From Gnetum montanum (lineage: Eukaryota; Streptophyta; Gnetopsida; Gnetales; Gnetaceae): a stretch of 62,000 bases of DNA. Every line of letters starts with the position of its first letter. Positions within the stretch are counted from its first letter, which is position 1. Of this stretch, positions 34,504 to 45,509 are shown piece by piece. The stretch covers positions 584,875 to 646,874 of the forward strand of contig MNCI01004154.1 of assembly GCA_015680685.1 (NCBI GenBank), given 5' to 3'. The position numbers and the translations under genes were made by a program. The notes beneath the pieces were generated by a model that did no database searches, had not been told where the DNA came from, and was given only the letters and a program-made list of their open reading frames with translations.

Positions 34504-37500
34504 TTAGCATAGGTGGCCATCTCCCCCATGACTGAGTTGTAAGGGAGAGATTCGAAAGAATGAGCATCTATTTTAATTTCTAAGAAGTGCCCAACTTCTC
34601 CCAATTGATGATTTTAAGTTGAGGGGTGGAGGTTGGCGACGCTCATGTTCCAGTGTATATATGCTTTCATTGTTAGCATGAGTCTCCTCAGCTCATTCCA
34701 TGCATATTTGTCTGCTCTTACAAGTAGCTGTCAACCACGGGGTGTCTACTACTTCTTGTGTGGTTGCTACATACAGGCATCTTTGTTTCTCACTTTCATG
34801 GGCACAACTTTCACATGAAGACATATCCTCCATGTCATCACCCGATGAATCACTGTATGCAATGCATGGAATCTTCTTCTTCTCGATCTTTCTGTAAATA
34901 TTTATCTTAGAAATCTATAAGGAAAGATCATGGATTCCTAGGTACGCATCTACGGTACTTAGCCACGGCCTTCCCATTATAATGGGGAAACCCCCTTCGT
35001 TGTTAACCTCAATCACCAGGAAATCGGCTCGGTATGACCACCCACACACAGTGGTGATAATGTCCTCCACCAATCCTAAGGGAATGATGATGGACTAGTC
35101 AGCCAACTCCAGTTGTATGTTACTCTTCGTAAGTTGGGGCAGGTTCTAGGCTTGATACATCTTTTGTGAAATTAGGTTGACTCCGAAACTTGAGTCAAGA
35201 AGAGCTCGATGTGGTGCATTTCTGGAAATCTATAAATGAATTAAGGGGTTCCTAGGGTCAGATAGTTTCCTGGGAAGGTGGCCCACCTTTATCCAGTTAG
35301 TTACGGTATGTGTCAACATAACCGTTTGCATACTTAGTTGTTGGACTAAACGGTTCTCCGAAGCATTAGTTGTTAGAGGCCTATACATATGCCCAACCGC
35401 TTGTTGTTGTGAGAGTTTGTCTGGGCTCCTAGTTCTGAAGAAGGGTCTCTTCTTTGTATAGTTGTCAGAACTAGCACCCGGTTGGATATTTACATGCTGA
35501 ATATTTACAGCTCTCGCGGCATTACGTTGTTGTGGTTGAGTAGGTAATTCCCCTTGCATTGTTGGAATAGGTTGTATGGGAACTACAGGTGGAAGAGGTG
35601 CAGGTGGAGTTAGAGGACGGATTGCATATGAGATATCTCCTGGAGTAGAAGGAGTCCTCCTGAAGTACTCCCAAACTTGGTAGTGACGTTGGGGAGTAGT
35701 GTGACCCATAGAGTCACCTGGAGAAATTGGTTGTTGCACATAATAATCGTAAGGATTGGGCTCCTGGTAAGGGTACTGATGTGTTGGTGGTGGCATCCCC
35801 CATGACTGTGGGTATTTCCACTGCTAATGTTGTCCAATAGGCTATGGAGGCGTTCCACTTGGATAATATGTTAAGGGTTGGTGGAACTGCCTGGGGTTAC
35901 CTTGTGGGTAAGGTAACCTTCGGGGTGTTTGTCGTTGATTAAGTCTTGGATTTAATGCATACGCCCCCAGACTCCTACAGATGTGAGATAATTGGGCAAC
36001 ATCCCTTAAGATGGTCATAGTAGTAGACCTCACATCCATTATCATCGTCTGAATCAGAATTTATAGCCTCATCGGAAATAGGAATTTTCCCCTTACCCTT
36101 GTTATGTGCAGGGCTTAAGTTTCTCTGCTTGGTTTTGCCTTTGTCACTACCTTGTTCTACCTTAGACTCTTCTACGATTTTTAAGACTATTTCTATTCTT
36201 GAGTCTAAGGAATCTTACATTTGTTCTAGCTTAGCTGATACCTCAGTTTTTAACTTTTGGATCGGTAAGGTTTTTCGATTCACCAACTCTTTGAGTGGTG
36301 ACTCATCCTCCTCATCACAGAATTTCACTCCCTTCTTGTGAAGGGAGGGATTGCGGTTGTATTCTTCCACACTTTCCCTCTTACGTAGCTCATCCTCTTC
36401 TTATGCTACTTGTTCCAACAAACTTTCAACTTCATGGAAAGTCTCCCTTGGGCGTAAGTCCCAAGAGTCCTTCTCGTTTCATTCCTTAGCCCATCCACTA
36501 TGTGGTGAAGTTGATCCTACTTAGCGTACCCATGGCTTGGGCAACGATGTAGCAGTGTATAGTAACGGGCCATGGCAACATCCAAGGGTTCATAAGAACC
36601 TTGTTTCTAGCCTTGGATCTACTTACGCAAATTGGACACTCTGGAGTACGTCTGATATTTGTTGTTGAAAAGTTCGAGCATCGTACTTAACCTCCTAATG
36701 GTTTCTGGTTCTAAGGACTAATACGAGCTCTCTACTTCTTTAGTGAGTGTCCTTGGGAACAACTTAAGCTTCTGCCACTCATTATCTATATTTTGCAAGG
36801 TACAGGCATCATGAAATGCCTGTAAATGATGTTGAGGATCAACGTTGTATCCCCCTTCAAAACTTGGGATATTATTTATGTCTAGATGCTTGATCCTATT
36901 ATCTTTTAGATGCCTTGTGGAGATCCTAACTACCTCTGTGATGTCTAGCATGCTTCGAGCTATGAGTAGGGGTTCATCATGATCATCTCTATCATGATGT
37001 CTGTGATGTCTTCGTGGTGGTTCCCTACTCTCCCTACGTCCTTGCCCTTTTCCTAACTCCTCTCGACCTTCCTGTCAAGGTCTATCATCTTCCTTACTTT
37101 TACCCTCTCTGTTGTGCTCACGATGGTTATGCCTAGATGTGGAAGGAGAGTGTGAATGGTGAGATGAAGGAGAAGAGGAAGGGGATCCATCACCATGGCG
37201 ATGTTTCTTACCTTCTCTTCAACTGCTTCGTCCACGATTGTTGTGACGATCAAAGTGCCCGTCCTTAGTGTGAGTGGTTGTTCCTACCGTGAACAGTTGG
37301 TGTTCACAGGGATCAGAGCCTGTACCATGTATAGTTGATCAAAGGCTTTGATGCCTAACCTCTTCATCATTGTGAGGAGGAGGAACATCATTTTCTAAGA
37401 AACCCGTTGTGAGGGGTTCCTCATCTCCTATTTCACTAAGGACATGGGGGACCTTTCCCTTCAACAATGAGTGTTGACTCTCCTGCCTTAAGTCCCGAAT

Positions 37501-37830
37501 ATGTTGGGCATCCGTGGGATGATAATCCCTTGTGTCAAAGTCATCCATAACGTATTCCGCAAATAAGTCCTGCATGCCAATCTGTGCTAAGACACGGAAG
37601 AGAATGTTAGGGACTAATTGATCTGGGGGTAACACAATATTACCTTGTAAATCTCTCCACCGCAGTTGTTCATCTTGATGGAGAATAAAAGTAAAATTAG
37701 GCACATACTCATCGAGATGGGTATATGTCACCCTAGATTGCTGAGGACTTGGCTGATTTAGGTTATGTGTATGATGCTAACTATCTTCCGTGTTATTCCT
37801 AGGTGAGTTAACCTTATGAGAAGAAGCCAT
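34504..37830 (-). pseudogene. gag: E4 gag-protease with fused Pol tail (broken)
   Basis: Minus strand from ATG 37830 (MASSHKVNSPRNN). The N-terminal domain EYVPNFTFILHQDEQLRWRD, up to RDYHPTDAQHIRDLRQESQH, is at 37731-37480. An Arg/Ser/His-rich linker is at 37250-37000. The capsid-like core is at 36951-36480 (GGYNVDPQHHLQAFHDAC, WQKLKLFPRTLTKE). A knuckle remnant with Cys changed to Tyr is near 36040-36000. A long Pro/Gln-rich part (35796-35230) ends in TNWIKVGHLPRKL. The protease region ALLDSSFGVNLISQKMY is near 35215-35160 and the flap-like PIIMGRPWLSTVD near 34985-34945. The frame then reaches the Pol tail ISPLQLSHGGDGHLC at about 34557-34507. Frameshifts and stops occur, but fewer than in E1. 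Confidence 0.8.
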
Positions 37831-37950
37831 TTTATTGGTGTGTTGTCATCATTATATATGTTCTTATTTAACTAATTAATCCAAAGTTTCGTTAAGGCTC
37901 CCAAAGATGTGAAAGATTTCCTAATGTTTTAATTGGCATACAAACACTTA

Positions 37951-37969
37951 ATCCCCGGCAATGGTGCCA
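37951..37969 (-). other. E4 primer-binding site for tRNA-Asp
   Basis: Plus strand ATCCCCGGCAATGGTGCCA, differing from the 3' end of plant tRNA-Asp (ATCCCCGGCAACGGCGCCA) at two C->T sites. This is the best-preserved primer-binding site in the window and establishes tRNA-Asp as the primer of the family. Confidence 0.9.
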
Positions 37970-37970
37970 A

Positions 37971-38698
37971 TGATGAGTGGCGAGGTACCCCTACACTCAA
38001 CCATACGAAATGAGCGTAGCACACACAATCTAGTCGAACTCCATAGACTAAATGCCTAAACGCCGCAAGGAACACTTGGGGTTAATTAATCGTTGTCTTC
38101 CCAGACTTACTTGTTGTTGTCATGGTGTATGGTTCAGTAANTGTGCTCTAAGCAGTCGTACTGAGGCACCTAACTAACCTAAGTGTGATGAGCAGCCGAT
38201 TTCTTGACTAGCCGTACACATCCGTAGATGCTCATAATCAAGTCATACTCGTCCCACGTTCTAGGAGATAAGAGTTAGAGAATCTAATCGTGATGAGTAG
38301 CTGATTCCTTTGCTAGTTGTACACATTCATCAATGCTCGTAACCAAGTCGTACTCATGCCGCGTTACTAGGAAAGCAATAAATAATATTAAATAAACCTA
38401 TCCATGTATTGCAAGGTTTATCCACAAAGCTCGTCTTTATTTCCGTACACAACTTGCATTCAGGTATAAAGTTGCTCGAATAAAGAACCGTTCACTTGGG
38501 GGACTCCTACTGTGGACACATGGAAAATATTCAATCTCTGGGGTGATCAATCTACTAGAGCTTCGCTACTTCTAGCCTAGGATGAGAAATGAGGGGAGTG
38601 CCACCTCTTATTTATAGATTTGGTGGCGGACCACGATATCACGTACACGATATCACAAGGGATGCGATATCGCAGCTTGTGCATATCGCGTCTCATCA
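37971..38698 (-). repeat. E4 5' LTR (728 bp, contains an N)
   Basis: It matches 31497-32488 but lacks about 200 bases at the N (38141), corresponding to about 31667-31866, and about 64 bases of the U3 palindrome array. The other E4 LTR and the E6 LTRs have the missing part, so the N probably marks an assembly gap rather than a natural deletion. GTCAC follows at 38699-38703. Confidence 0.88.
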
Positions 38699-38879
38699 GT
38701 CACCAAAGACTAGCTCTTGGTTATTCTCATTACTAAAAGAATATATTGATAGGTCTTAATATAATCTCACTACTATTATCAAATTATCCTCATAATCCCA
38801 AATGAGTCACTCATTGTTGGGTCTTGACAATAGCCTCAATACTAACATCCTCAACAGCTAAGGAACATGTATCATCAAA

Positions 38880-40586
38880 AGGATAGGTCTTGACTATAAG
38901 TTGGGCATATATAATTCCTACCTACTATGTATTCTACCATAATTGTTAAGTTAGTGGTAGAGATTTGCTTCTTAATCATCCATGTTACAAGACATTAACC
39001 TAAGAAGAAGCGATTTCCAATAGTACTTTTTTTATTATCAATTACTTCAACCCACTCTGCATCTAAATATCCAACAAGATTAAAACATGTGTCCTTAGAA
39101 TACCAAAGATCAAACTATATAGTACCTTTTTAGTATCTTAAAATTTTCTGAATAGTAGTATAATGAAATTCTTTAGTTTGGATTAATACCTTGCATTAAT
39201 TCCAATGCTTAAGGCAATGTCAAGTTTGCTAGTGGTAAGATACAAGAAGCTACCAATCATACCTCTATATAACCTTTCATGAAAGCTCTTACCATAGTCA
39301 TCCCTACATAGTTTGACTTGTGGGCTTATGGGAATGGGAGTTACTTTGGTATTCTCCATGTCATACTTCTTAAGAATATTCTTATTATATTTATCTTTAG
39401 AAATGAAAATCCGATTATTATTTTATATCATTTGAAGTTCAAAAATGAAAGTAAGCTCATCCATAAGGCTCATTTCAAATTCAACCTACAGGATTTCTGC
39501 AAATTTCTTACACAACAAGTGTTTAGTAGTGGCAAAAACAATATCATCAACATAAATCAAAATAATTAAAATGTTCTTATCATATTTTAAAATAAAAAGT
39601 ATAAGGTTAGCAAAATTTCTTACAAAGCCATTTTGAACCAAATATTAAGATAACCTTTCATACTAAGTCCTAAGAGCTTACTTGAGTCCATATAATGCTT
39701 TTGTTAGCTTGAACATATAATTATTTTTGTGTGGACCCTTAAAGCCTAGTGGTTACTAAACATAAAATTATTTTTAAGTAATCACATTGAGAAAAGCACT
39801 ATTTACACCCATTTTGGAAGAGCATGATGCTAGTATGGGACAAAGGCAAATATAATTCTATTGGACTCTAAATGTCCAACTATTACAAAGGTTTCCTCAT
39901 GGTCAATCCCCTCTTGTTAATGTTATCCTTTTGTAAATAATCTTGCCCTATTTCTTATAAATACTTCATTTTTATTCAACTTATTTCTAAAGACTAATTT
40001 TATACCAATAACTCTATGCTCATTGGACCTAGGGACAAGTTTCTAAATATCATTTCTTACAAATTGATTGACCTCTTCATTCATGACTTGAATCCATAAT
40101 TCATTGTTTAGAGATTTTTCAATGTTTTTATGCATAATTTAGAAAAGTAAACAATTAAAACCATAATATTTCTATTAATTTGGTATAGGGGGTGACTCTT
40201 ACCATACCTCCAATGAGCTAATGAAGTTTTGGAAGTGGAGGCAACTTGTTGATCTTCTTCTTTGGACTCTTCTTAAGACTAGGAGGAAATTGTGATGGAA
40301 TTTCTTCATGATCATCATCTTAAACCTATTATATTAGGTTATGATCTATCTCATTAAATATAACATTAACCACTTCATTAACCGTTAGTATGCATTTATT
40401 ATAAACTTTATAGGCCTTAATAATAGATAAATACCCAAGAAAAATTCCTTCATTAATCTTATTATAAAATTTTTCTAATTTTTCTTTATTTTTCAAAATA
40501 TAAAATTTACAACCAAAAACCTTGAAATAACTTAATGATAGGGGTCTCACTAGTTTTAAACCAATGGGATTTTTCAAATGGAACAT
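38880..40586 (-). pseudogene. pol: Copia pol fragment: integrase C-terminus, RT, RNase H (broken)
   Basis: The end of integrase is at 40586-40330: LSYFKVFGCKFYILKNKEKL, EGIFLGY and KAYKVYN are hallmark copia residues. RT runs through about 40000-39250, with catalytic IYVDDI encoded at 39540-39557. RNase H segments near 39110-38930 include WYSKDTCFNLVGYLDAEW and KKSTIGNRFFLG, with a TWMIKKQ remnant. The region is very AT-rich with frequent stops. It resembles Tork/SIRE-type copia elements, but the subgroup is not certain. Confidence 0.75.
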
Positions 40587-41041
40587 AGTGTGATCTAGTT
40601 GTAAGTTTCAAATATGATGTTGAATGGATTTCCAAGTATACTCATGTATTTCATTGCATTCAATAAATATAAAGAGATTATAATACATATGATATAAGGA
40701 AAAGCCCATGTTACCATAGTGGGAAATAGATAGAATATTTATAGTTTTATGTTTTATAATTTTTATGGACTTTACAATTATAATAAATAAAATAATAAGA
40801 AACACACATGCATCACAACCCCTCTTCTGGAAAAACATATTGCTCATGTTGCAATCCCTCTTAAGGATAGGTGCAACACCATAAGCAGAAAGTAATAAAT
40901 GGTTCTTAGTCACAACCTCAATAGCCTAACACCATGCCATATAGTAATGACCTTCTTGGATAAGAAACGAATCGTTGTAGCTAAATAAAATAGAAATTAA
41001 ATAAGTTTTTTTTATTTTAATGCTTAAGCATCAATGGTAGA
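40587..41041 (-). other. Copia relic, upstream part, unassigned
   Basis: A minus-strand frame at 40913-40608 shows no motif I can assign. By position it should be the integrase core or gag of the copia relic, but decay is too strong to tell. The E5 LTR starts at 41047. Confidence 0.4.
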
Positions 41042-41046
41042 ATAAT

Positions 41047-41957
41047 TGATGAGCAGAAAGGTACCCCTATGCCCAACCATATGAATCACAAGTGTTCATT
41101 CCACAAACTTTATTATTTCTAGTGCACTAGCCCTTTAGGAAGTGAATCTAGCCTTAAGATCAATTGTTGTCCTTCCAATTACACTTGTGATGTACATTGG
41201 TATGGTTAAGTGTAACTAAGGCATCCAATTTTTATCATTTTTTATTTTATATTTTGGTGCTCAAAATGTAGATAAAAGGAGTTTAATTAACTAATGTAAA
41301 TTACTATTTAACTTATCATTTAAATAATCCTAACATAAGTATCCATTCCCACTTTTTGTACATGTCCTGAACCCCTGTATCCACTATTGAGTAACCAAAC
41401 ACTATGCTATTGGGTGTACCAAGCGATAATGTTGCTAGGATTACCAAGAAAATACATGTTATGCTCGAAGCAATCGTATTTATGTGTGTAATATATCTCG
41501 CTTAAGTGTCTCATTTAACATAATAATTGGAAAATATTTGATAACTAATTGAAAGCATTTAATAAATGATGAAAACATTAAATACATAAATAAAATGGCT
41601 AATCTATCGAAAGTGCTGCAAGGCTTATCAGAAATCTCATCTTTATTATCACACACACTATTGTACTCAAGTACAACAATGCTTGAATAAAGATATGTAC
41701 ACTCCATGACTTCTATTGTGGACAATCATGGAAAAAAATCAAACTTTTGAATGGAAAAAATGCAAGAGCTTCACTACTACTAAAATTTGGACTCCCCATA
41801 AATGTGGCTAGTAGGTGCATATTTATAGGTGATGGACAGACACTGGATTGACGAGGCCTTGTCGACACAGGACGAGATGCATCAATGAGGCCTCATCGAC
41901 ATGGTTGACTGTGTCAACAAGACCTTATTAATGTAGCCAACCAATGATGACTCATCA
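41047..41957 (-). repeat. E5 3' LTR (911 bp)
   Basis: TGATGAG ... ACTCATCA. The U3 (41835-41945) holds GTCGAC / CATCGAC / TTGAC repeats, with a TATA box (minus strand CTATAAATAT) at about 41817-41828. It matches 61194-61949. Confidence 0.87.
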
Positions 41958-41970
41958 TACCCCCATGATT
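41958..41970 (-). other. E5 polypurine tract
   Basis: The minus strand reads AATCATGGGGGTA next to the 3' LTR. Confidence 0.8.
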
Positions 41971-42209
41971 GAGTGAAAACTCATCCTCAATTTCTTTTAC
42001 AAAATTGGAAAGATATGGGATTATTGATTGGCTTTCTTTTTCAACAAAACAAAGTTGATTGACTTGACAAAAAATGGAGTGCCTAGGTGTACAAATCAAC
42101 ACATTACAAAAAAATTGTGGTGTTCTGAACACAAAATTAAACACCATGGTACAACTCTTCAAAAAGTGGACAACACATTCCTTGATGATGTGAAGCTTAT
42201 TGGAGAAGA

Positions 42210-44986
42210 TCAAAGCATTCCAAGTGGTGGTGGTTCCTAAGGCTCTGAGGGACCTTCACTGGCTTCACACACTTGAGATGGTTGAGGCAACTATGATTGT
42301 CTTACTATTGCTACAACTTCATGTGGGAAGCAGAAAGCATCTAGTAGTGCTTTCATTTTCTCCTCCTTACTTCTAGGATCATGCACTATCCACGTAGCCT
42401 CCCTAATGTGGGTTGGAATGGGCACATCCCAAGGACACAAGATTGACGGAAACAACTCCTTAACATTGATGAACTAAGCAACAAACTATTTTTGTTCAAT
42501 GTCAAATGCTTGCACTGTGTTCTTCAACTCCTGGTAGTCATTCATCCATCTAGCTAGGTCCTTAGTAATGGATAGTTGATCTATGAATCGCCCTTTGAGA
42601 ACTTAAAGTTTAGCATTAGCAGTCTCAAGCTTTTAATTGGTGTCCTTGAGGTGTTTGAACTTGGCCTTGTATAGCAGATATGAGCTAGCCACTTTTTTCT
42701 CCAATTCTGACCATGGCCATCTGGCTAATAGCATTACCAAGTTTTGGTAACAGAGATTGGTCAACTTCATATACTTTGTCATTTCTTCAATCTACAATTT
42801 CTTCAAGTGGATCTTAGCTTTGTTGTAGGCATCAATCCCATCAAGGATGGGCTGCCACATCTCTCTTCCTTGCTAAAGTTACTGGAGGGCTTCATTTACT
42901 TTAGCCTTTGCCATCTAGATTTCTTTTTTATTAATTTCCTTTTGCAAACCAACCTGGTCCCTGTAGTCAACTTTTACTCTCTCAAACTTGAGAGCTTCAT
43001 TCTTACAAGTGGTGATTTTAATGGTAGACTTTTGTCATAAGGTGCATACCTCCTCCATTGATAAATTCTAGTTCTCCATAGCCAATTTCCTTAATCTAGT
43101 GTTGAGTCCAGCAAGATGCTCATATTGTTCATGAATGAATTCTTGCATTTGATCTCTCTAAGCATCAACATTTCACAAGCGATGATTTTGTGCAGTCAAT
43201 GCTTCATTTTCTTGGTGCATCTGATTTAAGTTTTTTTGATTGAGTGCATTTTAGCTTTTTCCATGGACTGTTTAAAGATGGCCATTACTACTTCCTAATC
43301 AACCTTTTAAAATCATTCTTAAAGCTATTTGATAGCTTCATCTCTTGTTGTTGTTGAGCTGAGGATTGCTTGTTCTATAAGTCGGTCACAAAGTTCAGTA
43401 ACCTCCACAGCCAATCTATGATTTTACTCTTGGGTCATTTCTAGTTGCCTCTCCAAAATGATGCATATGCCCCTTACATTCAATAGCTTTGACTGGATTG
43501 TAGTAATGTTCTCTGGAAGATCAAAGATATCCAAAGTTGGTTGCCTAGTTCCTACCAATCATTCTAGTAGTTGTTCATGTTGGGCTACATTCAATTTCCT
43601 ATTGACCATGCCTGCAAACATCTATCTTGGAGTGTACATACATCTAGTACAGACACCGTGGGTGTATTCAGTGCTTCAACTACATGGTCAGCTACGACTT
43701 CTGCCATTGTCTCCTACCCTTGGTGTTGCATCACCAAGACAATGTCCTTACTGAGAAAGTGGTGGAATTTCTAGAGATTTTTGGGAATAGATGATGTATT
43801 TCTAATGACATTGATGCCTCTTAGGCATTGGGATATGACCTCAAAGGTAGCTACATTCTTTAGGTAGAGAAAATGGAACCACCCCCCTCCATCTAGCTAA
43901 CTATTCAAGCCACCTCATTAAGTTGACTCATTGTTGGCTAATACATAGATGGATTAGACACTCAAAGAGTGTGTGGGCCTCCAGTGTTGTCTCCTAAGTG
44001 GATGGTGGTGGTGGAAGCTCCTTTTTTTGAATGGTTATTCATATTTTATCTTTCATGATTTTTGCCTATGAGGGCAAGGGAGCATGCCTAAGAGTGTCAT
44101 TTGAATAGTGAATAATACCTATCCTCTTGCAAAGCTTCCTGATAAGTCACAAAAAGGGTAGGGTCTTCCTTCCACATTCATTCTCCTTGAAATGCTTCTC
44201 AATCTTCAAATAAATTAGTTGTGGAAGGTTAACGAAAAATTTCCCACTTAGAGCAGTGCATGCTCAAGTGGAGAAAGCAGTTACCTTACTCGGCCTCACC
44301 ATTGGATTAAGGTGATAGGCTACAATCTTGAAATAAATTAGCTCCGCTGGTGTGAGCACATCATACTTATTATGGTCCACCCTATAGCATTGTTGGGTCA
44401 ACTTCCTTTTTGCCTCAGGGTTAGTTTTTTTTATATATCTCTACCAACTGTGTTCGAATGTCTGGCAACCCCAGTGCCTTTGTGATAGCTTCCACCAAAT
44501 AAGACACTTGAATGTCCTTGATTTTTATAATGGACCTTGGCTTTTGACTATTCCAGAAGAGATAATTCTCTCCCATGTACCATTCCCCATTGGTCATGAT
44601 GATTGGCCACATGGGAGAGGTTTGCAATTTTGTTTTGACATCCTCTATAGCTTTTTCAAAAAAAAATGCCTGAAGTTTATCTCTTGAAGAATTGATCTTT
44701 GGATCTCTTGGGACTTGATGATGTTTAGGTAGGATTGAGTCAAAGTGACCTCAAGCCTTTGCATAGGTCCAGGTGCTTCTCCTCATTGAGATTGTTCCAT
44801 GGGCACTTCTTCTTCTAGAATCTGTCAAAAAAAATCCACTTCAGGCTCCTCACAAAGAGGTCCCATTGCATGAGTTTCCTCTTTTTGTTCTTGGCCTTGT
44901 TTCTACTAGCACCTTCCTGCTCTAGGTCACTTCTCCCATGGTTGTGAGGGTTCTCCTTCCTATGGATGTTTTTGTTTAGGTGTCAT
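42210..44986 (-). pseudogene. E5 accessory ORF downstream of pol (broken)
   Basis: About 920 codons from ATG 44986 (MTPKQKHP) to the stop region near 42215, with many stops. It is colinear with the E1 ORF: GEWYMGENYLFWN then SYLVEAITKALGLPDI at 44600-44450, HLNPMVRPSKVTAFST at 44330-44280, a long coiled-coil-like middle part, and WDVPIPTHIREATW then KEEKMKALLDAF near 42435-42330. Similarity to E1 holds at the protein level although both are decayed, suggesting it was once under selection. Function unknown; the position is that of env-like ORFs in Athila elements, but the composition is helical and hydrophilic rather than envelope-like. Confidence 0.7.
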
Positions 44987-44995
44987 CTATAACCA
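44987..44995 (-). promoter_or_regulatory. Candidate 3' splice site before E5 accessory ORF
   Basis: The minus strand reads GGTTATAG then ATG. TTTCTAATCC, a possible branch point, lies about 25-30 bases upstream. With the donor-like AAG|GTAAGA at 45280 it would define an intron of about 290 nt. Confidence 0.45.
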
Positions 44996-45278
44996 TAATA
45001 GAACCATGGATTAGAAATCATTGTGTAACCTTAAAATAATTGGAATACCTTAACTCTTAAGGGTAGTTACACTTGGCTAAGTTGTTATTATGACTAATTT
45101 AATTAACTTAATTGTTATTTCTATTTATGCCTTAGCATTGATAAATCATCCCAGAGATTATTGGAAGGGTTAACTTGGAAAAAGTTGATGTTTATGTATG
45201 CTTAAGGGGGAGTTAGAAAATGTTTTTGAAAATTGCATTGAAAACCTTAAGGTTTGTGGCCCCCATGATAAAGATCTT

Positions 45279-45288
45279 ACCTTCGGTA
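45279..45288 (-). promoter_or_regulatory. Candidate 5' splice site upstream of E5 accessory ORF
   Basis: The minus strand CCGAAGGTAAGATC matches the plant donor consensus AG|GTAAG. The same place reads GAG|GTTC in E4 (33103) and E6 (52045). It lies just before a PPT-like TCATGGGGG block. Confidence 0.4.
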
Positions 45289-45426
45289 AGTGTAAGATCG
45301 AAAAATGAAGTGCTATGGACAAATGATTTAAAAGTTATGGACTCTAGAAGGTTTTGGGCTCTGAAAAATTGCAAAAATTCCTTCTATGTTATGAGCAAAT
45401 TGCAAAAAAAATCCAAAGTATCCAAT

Positions 45427-45509
45427 GATATATATAGTATCTTTGCACCGCATCAATGGGGCCTCATCGACATAGTCGCCTACGTCGACAAGGCCTCATC
45501 AATGTAGCT
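45427..45509 (-). promoter_or_regulatory. E5 internal U3-like promoter module
   Basis: On the minus strand GCTACATTGATGAGGCCTTG, two GTCGA(C/T) cores and CCATTGATGC (45509-45447) align over about 65 bases with the U3 of the E5 LTR at 41877-41940. TACTATATATATC, a TATA box, follows at 45439-45427. It lies about 440 bp upstream of the accessory ORF, as in E1. An independent promoter is inferred. Confidence 0.6.

Larger units (their letters stand above)
31497..38698 (-). mobile_element. E4: gag-protease LTR retrotransposon without RT-integrase
   Basis: A complete minus-strand unit of 7202 bp: 5' LTR 37971-38698 (shortened by an assembly N), primer-binding site, gag and protease, conserved non-coding region, short 3' ORF start, polypurine tract and 3' LTR 31497-32488. 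RT, RNase H and integrase are missing between about 34620 and the Pol tail at 34540, where E6 has about 3 kb. It is a non-autonomous member that keeps the packaging and replication signals. Confidence 0.9.
38704..41041 (-). mobile_element. Ty1/copia retrotransposon relic (integrase end, RT, RNase H)
   Basis: Minus strand, 5' part to the right. It lies between E4, which entered its 3' side, and E5, which entered its 5' side. Neither LTR is visible. Domain order integrase-RT-RNase H (copia order) and the YVDD motif separate it from the gypsy elements around it. Confidence 0.8.

Noticed and set aside
34271-34604. Minus-strand ORFs rich in Phe, Leu, Tyr and a Val-Cys run
   Set aside because: They translate the TGTAAAACAAAAAC tandem series and the CA microsatellite; the hydrophobic look is a by-product of T-rich DNA.
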